Positions 1-8,654 of a DNA stretch of 64,000 bases are shown here, one piece after another. The first letter of the stretch is position 1. Each line of letters starts with the position of its first letter. The notes under the pieces are model-generated. The model was not told where the DNA came from and ran no database searches. It saw nothing but the letters and a program-made list of their open reading frames with translations. The stretch is from Effusibacillus consociatus (GTDB lineage Bacteria > Bacillota > Bacilli > Tumebacillales > Effusibacillaceae): the NCBI RefSeq assembly GCF_042652925.1, contig NZ_JBHSHC010000096.1:124001-188000 (forward strand), given 5' to 3'. Made by a program: the position numbers and the translations under genes.

Positions 1-3000
1 AAGTATATGTATGATCTCCTCCAGGAAAAGGGGGCCGACCATATCAAGATTTTTGGCGGGGGCGGAGGAGTAATTGTTCCTGACGAAATTCGTGAACTGG
101 AGGCTTACGGCATTACGAAAATTTATTCTCCGGACGATGGACGGAAAATGGGGCTGCAGGGGATCATCAATCATATGCTGCAGGAAACCGATTTTCCGAC
201 AGTTCGCGATCTTAACGACGAGTTGAAGCAGCTGCAGGAGAAAAATACGCTTGCCATAGCCAGATTGATTACACTGGCGGAAGAAGCCGTGAAACAAAAA
301 GAAGCTGGGAACAGTCAATATCATACCGAAGGAGTGGCTGAATCCGCACCTGCGGCAGAAGCGGTTCTTAGCGCGGTAAAGGAAAAAGCTCAAAATGTTC
401 CGGTTATCGGGATTACAGGAACCGGCGGCGCCGGGAAGTCTTCCTTAACAGACGAATTGGTGCGGCGGTTCCTGAATGATTTTGCCGATAAAACAGTGGC
501 GATCTTGTCGATTGATCCATCGAAGCAGAAGACTGGCGGGGCACTGTTAGGTGACCGTATTCGCATGAATGCGATTCACAATCCCCGTGTCTTTATGCGC
601 TCTCTGGCAACACGGCAATCGAAGACCGAATTATCGTCCGCTATTGTGGATGCAATTGATGTTGTGAAAGCGGCCGGTTTCGATTTGGTCATTGTGGAAA
701 CATCCGGCATTGGACAAGGTGATGCAGGGATTACCGAGATTTCGGATGTGGCCATGTATGTGATGACTTCGGAATTTGGTGCACCGTCTCAGCTTGAGAA
801 AATTGACATGCTCGATTATGCCGACTTGATTGCGATTAACAAGTTCGAGCGCAAAGGTTCCGAAGATGCACTGCGTGATGTAAAGAAGCAGTACCAGCGG
901 AACCATAATCTGTTCCATGTGAGAGATGAGCAACTTCCGGTCTACGGAACGATTGCAAGCCAGTTTAACGATCCGGGAACCAATGTGCTGTACCGTGCAT
1001 TGATTGACACGATCAACCGCAAGTGCGGAACGGACTGGAAATCGTCGCTTGAAATCAACGAAACAAAAAGCCGCAAGAACTATATCGTACCGCCGGAGCG
1101 AACGATGTATCTGGCCGACATCGTAAATACGGTGCGAAATTATAAGAAATTTACCGATGAACAGGTGGCAATTGCCCGAAAACTGTTCCAGTTGAACGGT
1201 GCAAAAGAAACCCTTGTGCATGCAGGGGCGGAGACGGCTTTGCTCAAGTCTTTGGATCAGCAGATTGCCCATTTTGAGGGGCTGCTGCATCCTGAATGCA
1301 AGCGAATCCTGGAAAATTGGCCTGCCATGAAGGAAGCATACCGCCGGGATGAATTGGTAGCCAAGGTACGGGATAAAGAAATTCGTACCAAGCTGTATAC
1401 AACCTCGTTATCCGGATTGCGGATTCCGAAGATTTCTCTGCCTGATTTTGAAGATTGGGGTGAGATTCTGAAGTGGAGCTTGAAGGAGAACGTTCCGGGA
1501 GAGTTTCCATACACCGCGGGAGTGTTTCCGTTTAAACGGGAAGGCGAGGATCCCAAGCGCCAGTTCGCGGGAGAAGGAACACCGGAGCGTACCAACCGTC
1601 GTTTCCATTTCTTGGCGAAAAACGATGATGCAAAGCGGTTGTCTACTGCGTTTGACTCCGTAACGCTGTATGGGAACGATCCGGATTACCGTCCGGACAT
1701 CTATGGAAAAATTGGCGAATCCGGCGTGTCAGTCTGTTCGCTGGATGATATGAAAAAGCTGTATAACGGATTTGATCTTTGCCATCCGTCGACGTCAGTA
1801 TCGATGACCATAAACGGACCGGCTCCGATTATTTTGGCGATGTATATGAATACAGCGATTCACCAGCAGGTGGAGAAGTTTGTACAGGAGAACGGCCGTC
1901 AGCCGAATGAGGAAGAATATGCAAAGATCAAATCCTACACTCTGGCGAACGTGCGGGGAACGGTACAGGCGGATATCTTGAAAGAGGATCAGGGGCAAAA
2001 TACCTGCATCTTCTCGACTGAATTCGCGCTGCGAATGATGGGGGATATTCAACAATACTTTATCGACAACAAGGTGCGAAACTATTATTCCGTCTCCATT
2101 TCCGGATATCATATCGCGGAAGCCGGTGCCAACCCAATTTCACAGTTAGCCTTTACACTGTCGAATGCGTTTACGTATGTGGAATATTACCTGAGCCGGG
2201 GAATGCACATTGACGATTTTGCCCCGAACCTGTCGTTCTTCTTCTCGAATGGAATGGACCCTGAATATAACGTGATGGGGCGTGTGGCACGACGGATTTG
2301 GGCGACTGTCATCAAGCATAAATACGGCGGCAATGAGCGTTCGCAGAAGCTGAAGTATCATATCCAAACATCGGGGCGTTCGCTGCATGCGCAGGAGATC
2401 GATTTCAATGACATCCGGACTACGCTGCAGGCGTTGATAGCGATTTATGACAACTGCAACAGTCTGCATACCAATGCATACGATGAGGCGATTACGACTC
2501 CTACCGAAGAGTCCGTCCGCCGTGCAATGGCGATTCAGATGATCATTACGAAGGAATTCGGATTAACGAAAAATGAGAATCCGCTGCAGGGTTCGTTTAT
2601 CATTGAGGAACTGACCGATCTTGTGGAAGAAGCTGTATTGGCGGAGTTCCAGCGCATCAATGACCGCGGCGGAGTATTGGGAGCCATGGAGACCCAATAT
2701 CAGCGCGGCAAGATTCAGGAAGAATCCATGTACTACGAGCAGTTGAAACACAGTGGCGAGCTTCCGATTATCGGAGTCAACACATTTGAAAATCCGGCCA
2801 CCTTGGCGGAAGATTATGAACCGCCGAAGATTGAACTTGCTCGAGCTTCGAAGGAAGAGAAGGAATTGCAGATTGCGAATCTGCGGGAATTCCAAGCAAG
2901 AAACCAAGACAAGGCGCCGGAAATGTTGAAGCGCCTGCAGAAAGTGGCTCAAGACGGCGGCAATATTTTCGGAGAATTGATGGAAACGGTAAAATACTGT

Positions 3001-3063
3001 TCTCTTGGGCAGATCACTCAAGCACTGTACGAAGTCGGTGGTCAGTACAGAAGGAATATGTAA
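1..3063 (+). CDS. icmF: Fused isobutyryl-CoA mutase IcmF, 5' end missing
   Basis: IcmF converts isobutyryl-CoA and n-butyryl-CoA using adenosylcobalamin and carries its own G-protein chaperone. The reading frame is open from base 1, so the start and the first part of the cobalamin-binding domain lie outside the window. Visible in order are the end of the B12-binding fold (a glycine run GGGGG near residue 20), a MeaI-like GTPase domain with a P-loop GTGGAGKSS near residue 138, and a large C-terminal mutase domain. About 1020 residues are visible, so roughly 60 are missing compared with the usual length. An intrinsic terminator follows about 50 bases after the stop. A methylmalonyl-CoA mutase is less likely because of the central GTPase domain. 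Confidence 0.95.
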   Translation, partial: KYMYDLLQEKGADHIKIFGGGGGVIVPDEIRELEAYGITKIYSPDDGRKMGLQGIINHMLQETDFPTVRDLNDELKQLQEKNTLAIARLITLAEEAVKQKEAGNSQYHTEGVAESAPAAEAVLSAVKEKAQNVPVIGITGTGGAGKSSLTDELVRRFLNDFADKTVAILSIDPSKQKTGGALLGDRIRMNAIHNPRVFMRSLATRQSKTELSSAIVDAIDVVKAAGFDLVIVETSGIGQGDAGITEISDVAMYVMTSEFGAPSQLEKIDMLDYADLIAINKFERKGSEDALRDVKKQYQRNHNLFHVRDEQLPVYGTIASQFNDPGTNVLYRALIDTINRKCGTDWKSSLEINETKSRKNYIVPPERTMYLADIVNTVRNYKKFTDEQVAIARKLFQLNGAKETLVHAGAETALLKSLDQQIAHFEGLLHPECKRILENWPAMKEAYRRDELVAKVRDKEIRTKLYTTSLSGLRIPKISLPDFEDWGEILKWSLKENVPGEFPYTAGVFPFKREGEDPKRQFAGEGTPERTNRRFHFLAKNDDAKRLSTAFDSVTLYGNDPDYRPDIYGKIGESGVSVCSLDDMKKLYNGFDLCHPSTSVSMTINGPAPIILAMYMNTAIHQQVEKFVQENGRQPNEEEYAKIKSYTLANVRGTVQADILKEDQGQNTCIFSTEFALRMMGDIQQYFIDNKVRNYYSVSISGYHIAEAGANPISQLAFTLSNAFTYVEYYLSRGMHIDDFAPNLSFFFSNGMDPEYNVMGRVARRIWATVIKHKYGGNERSQKLKYHIQTSGRSLHAQEIDFNDIRTTLQALIAIYDNCNSLHTNAYDEAITTPTEESVRRAMAIQMIITKEFGLTKNENPLQGSFIIEELTDLVEEAVLAEFQRINDRGGVLGAMETQYQRGKIQEESMYYEQLKHSGELPIIGVNTFENPATLAEDYEPPKIELARASKEEKELQIANLREFQARNQDKAPEMLKRLQKVAQDGGNIFGELMETVKYCSLGQITQALYEVGGQYRRNM

Positions 3064-3110
3064 GATAAAAAACCCCCGTTTCAAACTCCAAATTAAATAC
3101 TCTTATGACG

Positions 3111-3136
3111 AATGTGCTCGAAAGGGCACATTTTTT
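3111..3136 (+). terminator. Intrinsic terminator after icmF
   Basis: A 7-bp stem (AATGTGC with GCACATT) with an 8-base loop is followed by a T run. It overlaps the first codons of the next open frame, which argues that that frame does not have a functional start there. Confidence 0.75.
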
Positions 3137-3146
3137 GTGTCTTGAC

Positions 3147-3772
3147 ACGATGACTGTGGAAGCTGCCATGGACCGTCTGGAGCAGCGGGATGTGCAGATG
3201 GTGCTTCAGATTCCGGCCGATTTTTCGAAACAGTTGCAATCCCCGGGGCAAAAAGGGACTCTTCACTATACGATCAATGAGTCCAATCCTGCGATGGTCA
3301 AAAATGTTATGCAAGGAGTATTGGCTACTATAACCGCTCAAGTGAATCGGGAAGCGGTCGCAAACGGAGTGGAAGTGGCCTTAAAACAAGCCGGAATGCC
3401 TACCCCCCAAGGGCAGGCAATGGCGAAAGGGATCTCGGAGCGTGTAACCGCCGATGTAAAAAGCATCCATCCGGTTTCCAGTTTCGCAATTCAGATGATT
3501 CCGATGATGCTGATTCTTGCTTCCTACGTGGGGGCGATGATTATGGGGCTGAACTTCTGTCCGATTTTTATCAGGCTGTGAGTTACTATCTTCCGGCGAC
3601 CTACGCAGTGGAGGGGAACATGAACCTGTTGTTTGGTGGCCCAAGAACAGGTGACAGCTCTTTGGCCTTGTTCCGGATCATGATGACCTCAATAGCCATC
3701 GGAGGACTGGTCGTCGCGGGTCGAAAGGAAACCCGGAAGGAATTTGCGCCGCAAATGGAAAAAGTATCATAA
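3147..3772 (+). pseudogene. Remnant of a YhgE/Pip-like ABC-2 membrane permease
   Basis: The translation resembles ABC-2/YhgE-Pip type membrane proteins: a soluble segment (DTMTVEAAMDRLEQRDVQ, IPADF), then a hydrophobic segment ending MIMGLN, then the typical C-terminal SYYLPATYAVEGN and LFGGP. The N-terminal membrane helix is absent. The frame changes at about 3547-3580: one frame ends in a stop at 3581, while the other reads ELLSDFYQAVSYYL into the C-terminal part. The several transmembrane helices normally between these parts are missing, so a deletion joined the ends out of frame. It sits just before a TetR gene, the usual arrangement of a repressor with its efflux target, and both are broken. 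Confidence 0.8.
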
Positions 3773-3795
3773 TAGAGAAGAGAAGGAGGCAGGCT

Positions 3796-4391
3796 ATGCA
3801 GGATCAGCAACAAGATGTGAAGATGAGAATTTTGCTTGCCGCCAAGAAGCTGTTTGCAAAACAAGGATTTGACGGGACATCCGTCAGACAGATATGTGAA
3901 GAAGCGGGGGCCAATGTGGCTCTCGTTTCCTATCACTTTGGCGGAAAAGAAAATGTATTTCACGCGTTGTTTGACACTTTTTTCCCGGGTACAAACTGTC
4001 CGAGTATGAAGAGGTCTTTCAAGATCCGGTGGAAGGAGTGAAATTAATTATTCGGGAAGTGATTCGATTTCGTATGGAAGATCCCGAAATGGCCCGAATC
4101 ATACAGCAAGAAATGTTTCTGAACAGCCCAAGAAGCGGGGTGATTTTGTCCTTTCTTGTCCCGGTCTGGGGGCAATTGAGGGAGTTATTGCAGGAGGGGC
4201 AGCGGCAGGGGATTTTTCATATGGGATCAGTCAACTTCACGGTATTGTTGATTCTCGGCTCCATGATTTTTCCCAATAGTGTTCCGATCCACGAAAAAAT
4301 CACCTTGAACGAACAACGTTCCTTTGAGGAACGGGTAGAAGATACCATTCACTTTGTGTTGGGGGGATTAGGATATGAATCCAACAATTGA
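3796..4391 (+). pseudogene. TetR-family regulator with a one-base frameshift
   Basis: The first about 65 residues are a normal TetR DNA-binding domain (AAKKLFAKQGFDGTSVRQI, then ANVALVSYHFGGKENVF). The frame then runs into a stop at 4041. The C-terminal ligand domain continues in the next frame (KLSEYEEVFQDPVEGV, then about 110 further residues). Adding one T to the T6 run at 3978-3983 restores one frame of about 198 residues, a normal TetR length. AAGGAGG stands before the ATG. The last 17 bases overlap the nitroreductase gene, so the three genes probably formed one unit. A sequencing error in the T run is possible. Confidence 0.85.
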
Positions 4392-5112
4392 GCTTTTGCA
4401 GCGTCACCGGTCGATTCGCAAATACAAGTCCATACCGCTCGATTCGGAACAGATTATAGCAATCCTCCATTCGGCTCAGATGGCTTCCAGTTCAAGTAAT
4501 GTACAAGCCTATAGTGTAATCGCGGTAACCGATCCTGCTATGAAAAAAGAGTTGGCGGTGCTCACCGGCAATCAGGCGTACGTGGAACAATGTCCTCTTT
4601 TTCTGGTATGGTGTGCGGATATGTACCGGCTGCGGGAAGCTTGCGAGATGCAGGGCACAGAGATGGTGCATGGAACGATGGAGAATTTTATAGTAGCGAC
4701 CGTTGACACCGCTTTGGCTGCCCAAAATGCGGCGATTGCCGCGGAGTCCATGGGCCTGGGTATTGTTTATATCGGAGGAATCCGGAACAATCCGAGAGAA
4801 GTAACGAAGCTGCTGCAGCTGCCGGAGCTGGTATATCCGGTTTTTGGAATGTGTGTGGGCTATCCCGATCATACTCCGGAGATCAAACCTCGTCTTGGGA
4901 GCAAAGCTGTTTTTCATCATAATACATATGACACTGCGGGGGTCAGAGGTGAAATTGAGAACTATGATCAGGTGATGCGGGCCTATTATCTGGAAAGAAC
5001 CAAAGGAAAACGGGATACTGTCTGGTCAAAGGAAATGGCCGACAAATATCGCCAGCCAATTCGTGAACATATGAGAGCTTTTCTGGAAGAGCAGGGATTC
5101 CGTTTTGACTAG
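4375..5112 (+). CDS. Nitroreductase family NADPH-dependent oxidoreductase (NfsA/NfrA-like)
   Basis: A 245-residue FMN-dependent nitro/flavin reductase of the NfsA/NfrA group. The N-terminal RHRSIRKYKSIPLDSEQI and the SSSSNVQAYSVIAV segment are the usual FMN phosphate and ribityl contacts. The later GLGIVYIGGIRNNPREV and FGMCVGYPD segments also match this group. Cytoplasmic and probably dimeric. The start overlaps the end of the broken TetR gene. The physiological substrate cannot be told from the sequence. Confidence 0.88.
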   Translation: MNPTIELLQRHRSIRKYKSIPLDSEQIIAILHSAQMASSSSNVQAYSVIAVTDPAMKKELAVLTGNQAYVEQCPLFLVWCADMYRLREACEMQGTEMVHGTMENFIVATVDTALAAQNAAIAAESMGLGIVYIGGIRNNPREVTKLLQLPELVYPVFGMCVGYPDHTPEIKPRLGSKAVFHHNTYDTAGVRGEIENYDQVMRAYYLERTKGKRDTVWSKEMADKYRQPIREHMRAFLEEQGFRFD

Positions 5113-5114
5113 GG

Positions 5115-5765
5115 TCAGGACAAGAACCGAACCGCTAAAGTGATGATGAGGGCGAGAGCCACCGAGATAAATCCGGCTGCCACCGCAAACAGAAAGTAAG
5201 CAAGCATTGGCCCCCAAAAAGCCTGTGCGGCGGTTACGTTGTAGACCCGTTTAACGATCATGACCATAACGGCAATTTGAAAAACTAACGTTCCCCAGCT
5301 TAAAAGCAGATACCCAATCATCAAAACCAGCTTTGCCAGCAGATGCAGCGAATCGCCGCTTGTCGGAGCAACCACGAAAGGCAGCACGACAGCGGGTATA
5401 ATTAAAGAAACCACATGATACGGATAAAGCAGATACAATTCCTGTGACCGCTCTCTTCTTTCGGTCGGGTCGCTCGGATAGGTCTGATTTGCGACCATCA
5501 ACAGCCCAAGCTTAACGAGCTGGCGAAATAAAAAGCGTGTAAAGAGAAGACCGCCGATCGGGCCAATAGCTACCAATGTAATAAGCCAAGGGCTAATAGG
5601 GGCGATTTTATATTGCTGCAGGTAAAGAGAGAGCACCAAAGACAAGCTGACGACGACCATGGTCAGGAAAAAGATTCGATTGGCTTGTACGTAGTTTTTC
5701 TCTGCCAACAGGCGATCAATCGTTCTGCTCGGGTATGTAAACAGGTCGAGAATGGTTTGCTGCAT
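5115..5765 (-). CDS. Yip1-domain membrane protein
   Basis: 216 residues with about five hydrophobic helices and the N-terminal FTYPSRTIDRLLAEKN that is typical of bacterial Yip1-domain proteins. I chose the ATG at 5765 because GGGGAGGG lies six bases upstream. A longer frame to 5801 has no such site. It ends two bases from the convergent nitroreductase gene and is probably cotranscribed with the small gene at 5805-6023. Function unknown; an integral membrane protein. Confidence 0.8.
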   Translation of the reverse strand: MQQTILDLFTYPSRTIDRLLAEKNYVQANRIFFLTMVVVSLSLVLSLYLQQYKIAPISPWLITLVAIGPIGGLLFTRFLFRQLVKLGLLMVANQTYPSDPTERRERSQELYLLYPYHVVSLIIPAVVLPFVVAPTSGDSLHLLAKLVLMIGYLLLSWGTLVFQIAVMVMIVKRVYNVTAAQAFWGPMLAYFLFAVAAGFISVALALIITLAVRFLS

Positions 5766-5804
5766 GAATGACCCTCCCCACCCCATCATACGTGAAGCCA
5801 ACCT

Positions 5805-6023
5805 TTATTTCAACGTGAGAATACAGGGCACACCAAACCCGATCGCGCCCGGTTGGCTCATCTTTTCCATATACCGGATGCCTCGCTGACACTGGCTGGG
5901 GCACGCGATACATGTGTCTACCGTTACGATCTTCATTTGCGGTTGAAGTTGAGCATCGGAATGCTTTTTCTTCTTTTTCGAACCACCCTTTGAACCGGAT
6001 TTTGGTTGCGGTTTGCCGGCCAT
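5805..6023 (-). CDS. Small Lys-rich protein with a Cys motif, unknown function
   Basis: 72 residues. The first 30 are basic and low complexity (KSGSKGGSKKKKK); the rest reads VDTCIACPSQCQRGIRYME and ends GVPCILTLK. The CxxCxxxC spacing with a fourth downstream Cys could bind zinc or an iron-sulfur cluster, but this is inference. GAGGGG stands upstream of the ATG. It is followed after 39 bases by the Yip1-type gene on the same strand. I do not recognise the family. Confidence 0.65.
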   Translation of the reverse strand: MAGKPQPKSGSKGGSKKKKKHSDAQLQPQMKIVTVDTCIACPSQCQRGIRYMEKMSQPGAIGFGVPCILTLK

Positions 6024-6171
6024 GTCTGTCCCCTCTTTCTTTGGAATTCAATTATTCATATGTGGCAGGAGACCGACGTGTGCGTGTACTTCTTGCAGGT
6101 CAAAGGGGAACAGTTGACGAATACATAAAATGGCATCGTGTGATTTGATAAATAAAAGGTGGACGGGAAAC

Positions 6172-7257
6172 ATGCGCATTACACAGACAGCACATTTACA
6201 GCCGGGAGACAAGCTGGCTAAGCCCGTTTACTCGGATACGGGTCAAATTCTTGTTGCCGCCAATGTGGAATTAACATCGGGAATGATCAAGCGTTTGCAA
6301 GAATTGGGTGTGGATGCCATCTATGTATCGGATCCGCGGACAGATGATTTGGTCGCAGAAGATTCAGTTTCTGATGAGACCCGGCAACGGGCTACCCGGA
6401 TCGTATACAACACGTTTTCGAGTATGATAGAGGCAAAACGATGGAATCGGGCCATTTCCGTGTCCAAGTTGGGAACTGAATTCCGTAAGGCATTCGAGGA
6501 TATTTTGTACGATTTGCACAGCAAGAAAGAATTAATGATTCACCTTTCCGGAATTTATTCCTCCAGCAATTATCTGTATACCCATTCGGTGAATGTGGGG
6601 ATCTATTCAGCCGCCCTGGGAATGGCGATCGGATTCAACCGCAACCGGATTCTCGAACTGGGAATCGGTGCCATGCTGCACGATATCGGGAAGACTTTTA
6701 TCGCACAGGAGATCCTCGAAAAACCGGGCAAACTCACACCGGCAGAATATGAAGAAATCAAGAAGCATACCACTCTCGGGTTTGATATTTTGCGAGATCA
6801 ACCGGATATTCCACTGTTGTCCGCCCATTGTGCATTACAGCACCACGAGAGAATTGACGGCAGCGGATATCCCCGCGGATTGAAGGGACATGAAATTCAT
6901 CAATACGGGAAGATCGTAGGTCTTGCCGATATTTATGATGCTTTAATTTCGGCCCGTTCTTATCGGAAAGCCTTTTTGCCGCATGAAGCGTTGGACATCA
7001 TATTCGCTTCCTCCGACAAATTCGATTTGGAGTTAATGACCAAATTCCGGGATCATATTGTAATTTACCCCGTTGGAATGATGGTAGCACTCAGCACAGG
7101 CGAAAAAGGGGTCGTGGTGGACATCAATTCCAAGCATCCCCATCGTCCCATCGTTCGTGTCCTGAAAAACCCAAAGGGCGAGAACGTGATTCCTTACGAG
7201 ATCGATCTTTCTTCCCATTTGTCCATCATGATCTCGGAATGTGAAGACCCGTTATAA
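6172..7257 (+). CDS. HD-GYP domain cyclic-di-GMP phosphodiesterase-like protein
   Basis: 361 residues. The HD-GYP hallmarks are intact: HDIGK near residue 169 and HHERIDGSGYPRG near 223-236. Such enzymes hydrolyse cyclic di-GMP. The N-terminal about 110 residues lack a recognised sensor domain but resemble the DUF3391-like lead segment seen in many of these proteins. I chose the ATG at 6172 because AAAGGTGG precedes it; an upstream ATG at 6130 lacks a site. No membrane segment, so cytoplasmic. No GGDEF partner lies nearby. Confidence 0.9.
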   Translation: MRITQTAHLQPGDKLAKPVYSDTGQILVAANVELTSGMIKRLQELGVDAIYVSDPRTDDLVAEDSVSDETRQRATRIVYNTFSSMIEAKRWNRAISVSKLGTEFRKAFEDILYDLHSKKELMIHLSGIYSSSNYLYTHSVNVGIYSAALGMAIGFNRNRILELGIGAMLHDIGKTFIAQEILEKPGKLTPAEYEEIKKHTTLGFDILRDQPDIPLLSAHCALQHHERIDGSGYPRGLKGHEIHQYGKIVGLADIYDALISARSYRKAFLPHEALDIIFASSDKFDLELMTKFRDHIVIYPVGMMVALSTGEKGVVVDINSKHPHRPIVRVLKNPKGENVIPYEIDLSSHLSIMISECEDPL

Positions 7258-7307
7258 GATTCTTTTCCCCGAATACACTTATGGTAAAGGGCAGGGGGAG
7301 GCATTTC

Positions 7308-7475
7308 ATGCGATACGTGGTGCGCAGTATTGTTCAAAATCGGATCATCAATGAACGGGAGCTGGTTGTAACGGACGACACTTGCGAAGATGAGGTGGTT
7401 GAACAGGAGCGAACTCGCGTACGACAGGTCTACCCGGAAGCAGAATGTTATATCGCTCAACGAATCAAAGAATAA
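7308..7475 (+). CDS. Small acidic hypothetical protein
   Basis: 55 residues starting MRYVVRSIVQNRIINE, rich in Glu, Asp and Arg. GGGGGAGG lies at good spacing before the ATG at 7308. It lies 50 bases after the HD-GYP gene and is followed by an intrinsic terminator, so it is probably the last gene of that unit. I do not recognise it. Confidence 0.55.
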   Translation: MRYVVRSIVQNRIINERELVVTDDTCEDEVVEQERTRVRQVYPEAECYIAQRIKE

Positions 7476-7480
7476 GATCG

Positions 7481-7511
7481 GGACTCAGCAGTTGCTGGGT
7501 CTCTTGTTTTT
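7481..7511 (+). terminator. Intrinsic terminator
   Basis: An 8-bp stem (GACTCAGC with GCTGGGTC, one wobble) with a 4-base loop, then a T-rich tail. It ends the HD-GYP/small-protein unit. Confidence 0.7.
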
Positions 7512-7563
7512 GGGCTATGCTACCAGTAAACAAAGTGTTCGTTCGCTGGGAGGGGCAAATGAA

Positions 7564-8547
7564 ATGAAACAAAAGGTCGTTGTCACAAGAAGAATTCCGC
7601 AAAAAGCGCTGGACATTCTAGAGAAACATGCGGAGGTTTATGTCTGGGATTCGGAAGAACAACCGATTCCAAGGCACATCCTTTTGCAGGAAGTGGAGGA
7701 TGCCGCCGGGATCTTTTCGATTTTGACGGAACGGATTGATACAGAAGTATTTGAACAAGCCCCGATGCTCAAAGTGGTGAGTAATATGGCAGTGGGTGTT
7801 GACAACATCGATCTGGCCGAAGCCACGCGAAGAGGAATTCCTGTCGGACACACCCCCGGAATACTAACGGAGACCACAGCCGATTTGACATTTGCGCTGC
7901 TGATGGCAACGGCTCGCCGACTTGTAGACGCTGTCCAATTTATAAAGGATGGGAAATGGAAGAGTTGGAGTCCCATGTTATTAACGGGGCAGGAAATCTA
8001 CGGGGCCACAATCGGCATTATAGGAATGGGGAGAATCGGAGAAGCGGTTGCAAAACGGGCAGCCGGATTCGATATGAACATCCTGTATCATAATCGAAGT
8101 CGCCGCCCGGATGTTGAGAAACAACTCAATGCACAATATCGCCCGCTTGAAGAGCTCCTGCGTGAATCTGACTTCGTGGTGCTGCTTACTCCTTCCACCC
8201 CCGAAACTTATCGGATGATGGGGGAAGAACAGTTTAACTTGATGCAGCCAAACGCCATTTTTATCAACACATCAAGAGGAAAGAACGTGGATGAAACTGC
8301 ATTATACAATGCACTCAAGGAAGGGAAAATTTGGGCGGCTGGGTTGGACGTTTTTGACAAGGAGCCGATTGATCCTGATCACCCGCTTCTCTCCTTACCG
8401 AATGTAGTCGCTCTCCCCCATATTGCAAGTGCGAGCATTGCCACACGAACAAAAATGGCAGTGCTTGCAGCAGAAAATCTGGTTGCGGGAATTATGGGGG
8501 AAAAGCTGAAACACACCGCAAACCCGGAGGTTTATTTCGCTACCTGA
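7564..8547 (+). CDS. D-isomer-specific 2-hydroxyacid dehydrogenase (glyoxylate/hydroxypyruvate reductase type)
   Basis: 327 residues. An NAD(P)-dependent enzyme that interconverts a 2-keto acid and its D-2-hydroxy acid. Visible are the nucleotide-binding GMGRIG near residue 154, the Arg of INTSRG near 235, the Glu in FDKEP near 267 and the catalytic His in LPHIAS near 287. The best family match is GyaR-like D-glycerate dehydrogenase; the exact substrate is not settled. The ATG at 7564 follows GGGAGGGG. A terminator lies just after the stop, so it is probably monocistronic. Confidence 0.9.
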   Translation: MKQKVVVTRRIPQKALDILEKHAEVYVWDSEEQPIPRHILLQEVEDAAGIFSILTERIDTEVFEQAPMLKVVSNMAVGVDNIDLAEATRRGIPVGHTPGILTETTADLTFALLMATARRLVDAVQFIKDGKWKSWSPMLLTGQEIYGATIGIIGMGRIGEAVAKRAAGFDMNILYHNRSRRPDVEKQLNAQYRPLEELLRESDFVVLLTPSTPETYRMMGEEQFNLMQPNAIFINTSRGKNVDETALYNALKEGKIWAAGLDVFDKEPIDPDHPLLSLPNVVALPHIASASIATRTKMAVLAAENLVAGIMGEKLKHTANPEVYFAT

Positions 8548-8553
8548 TCTCAC

Positions 8554-8577
8554 AACGGCTGCCCAGCCGTTTTTTTA
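8554..8577 (+). terminator. Intrinsic terminator
   Basis: A perfect 8-bp stem (AACGGCTG with CAGCCGTT), a 2-base loop and a T run, 6 bases after the dehydrogenase stop. Confidence 0.9.
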
Positions 8578-8654
8578 TCGGTTGGTGATTGGATAATACT
8601 TGTAAAAACCCACAATACTAGAAGCAAATACAGAAGGTGGAGTGGGATTCGACA

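Noticed and set aside
631..1290. Long minus-strand frame inside icmF
   Set aside because: It is opposite a clear conserved gene and has no recognisable domain.
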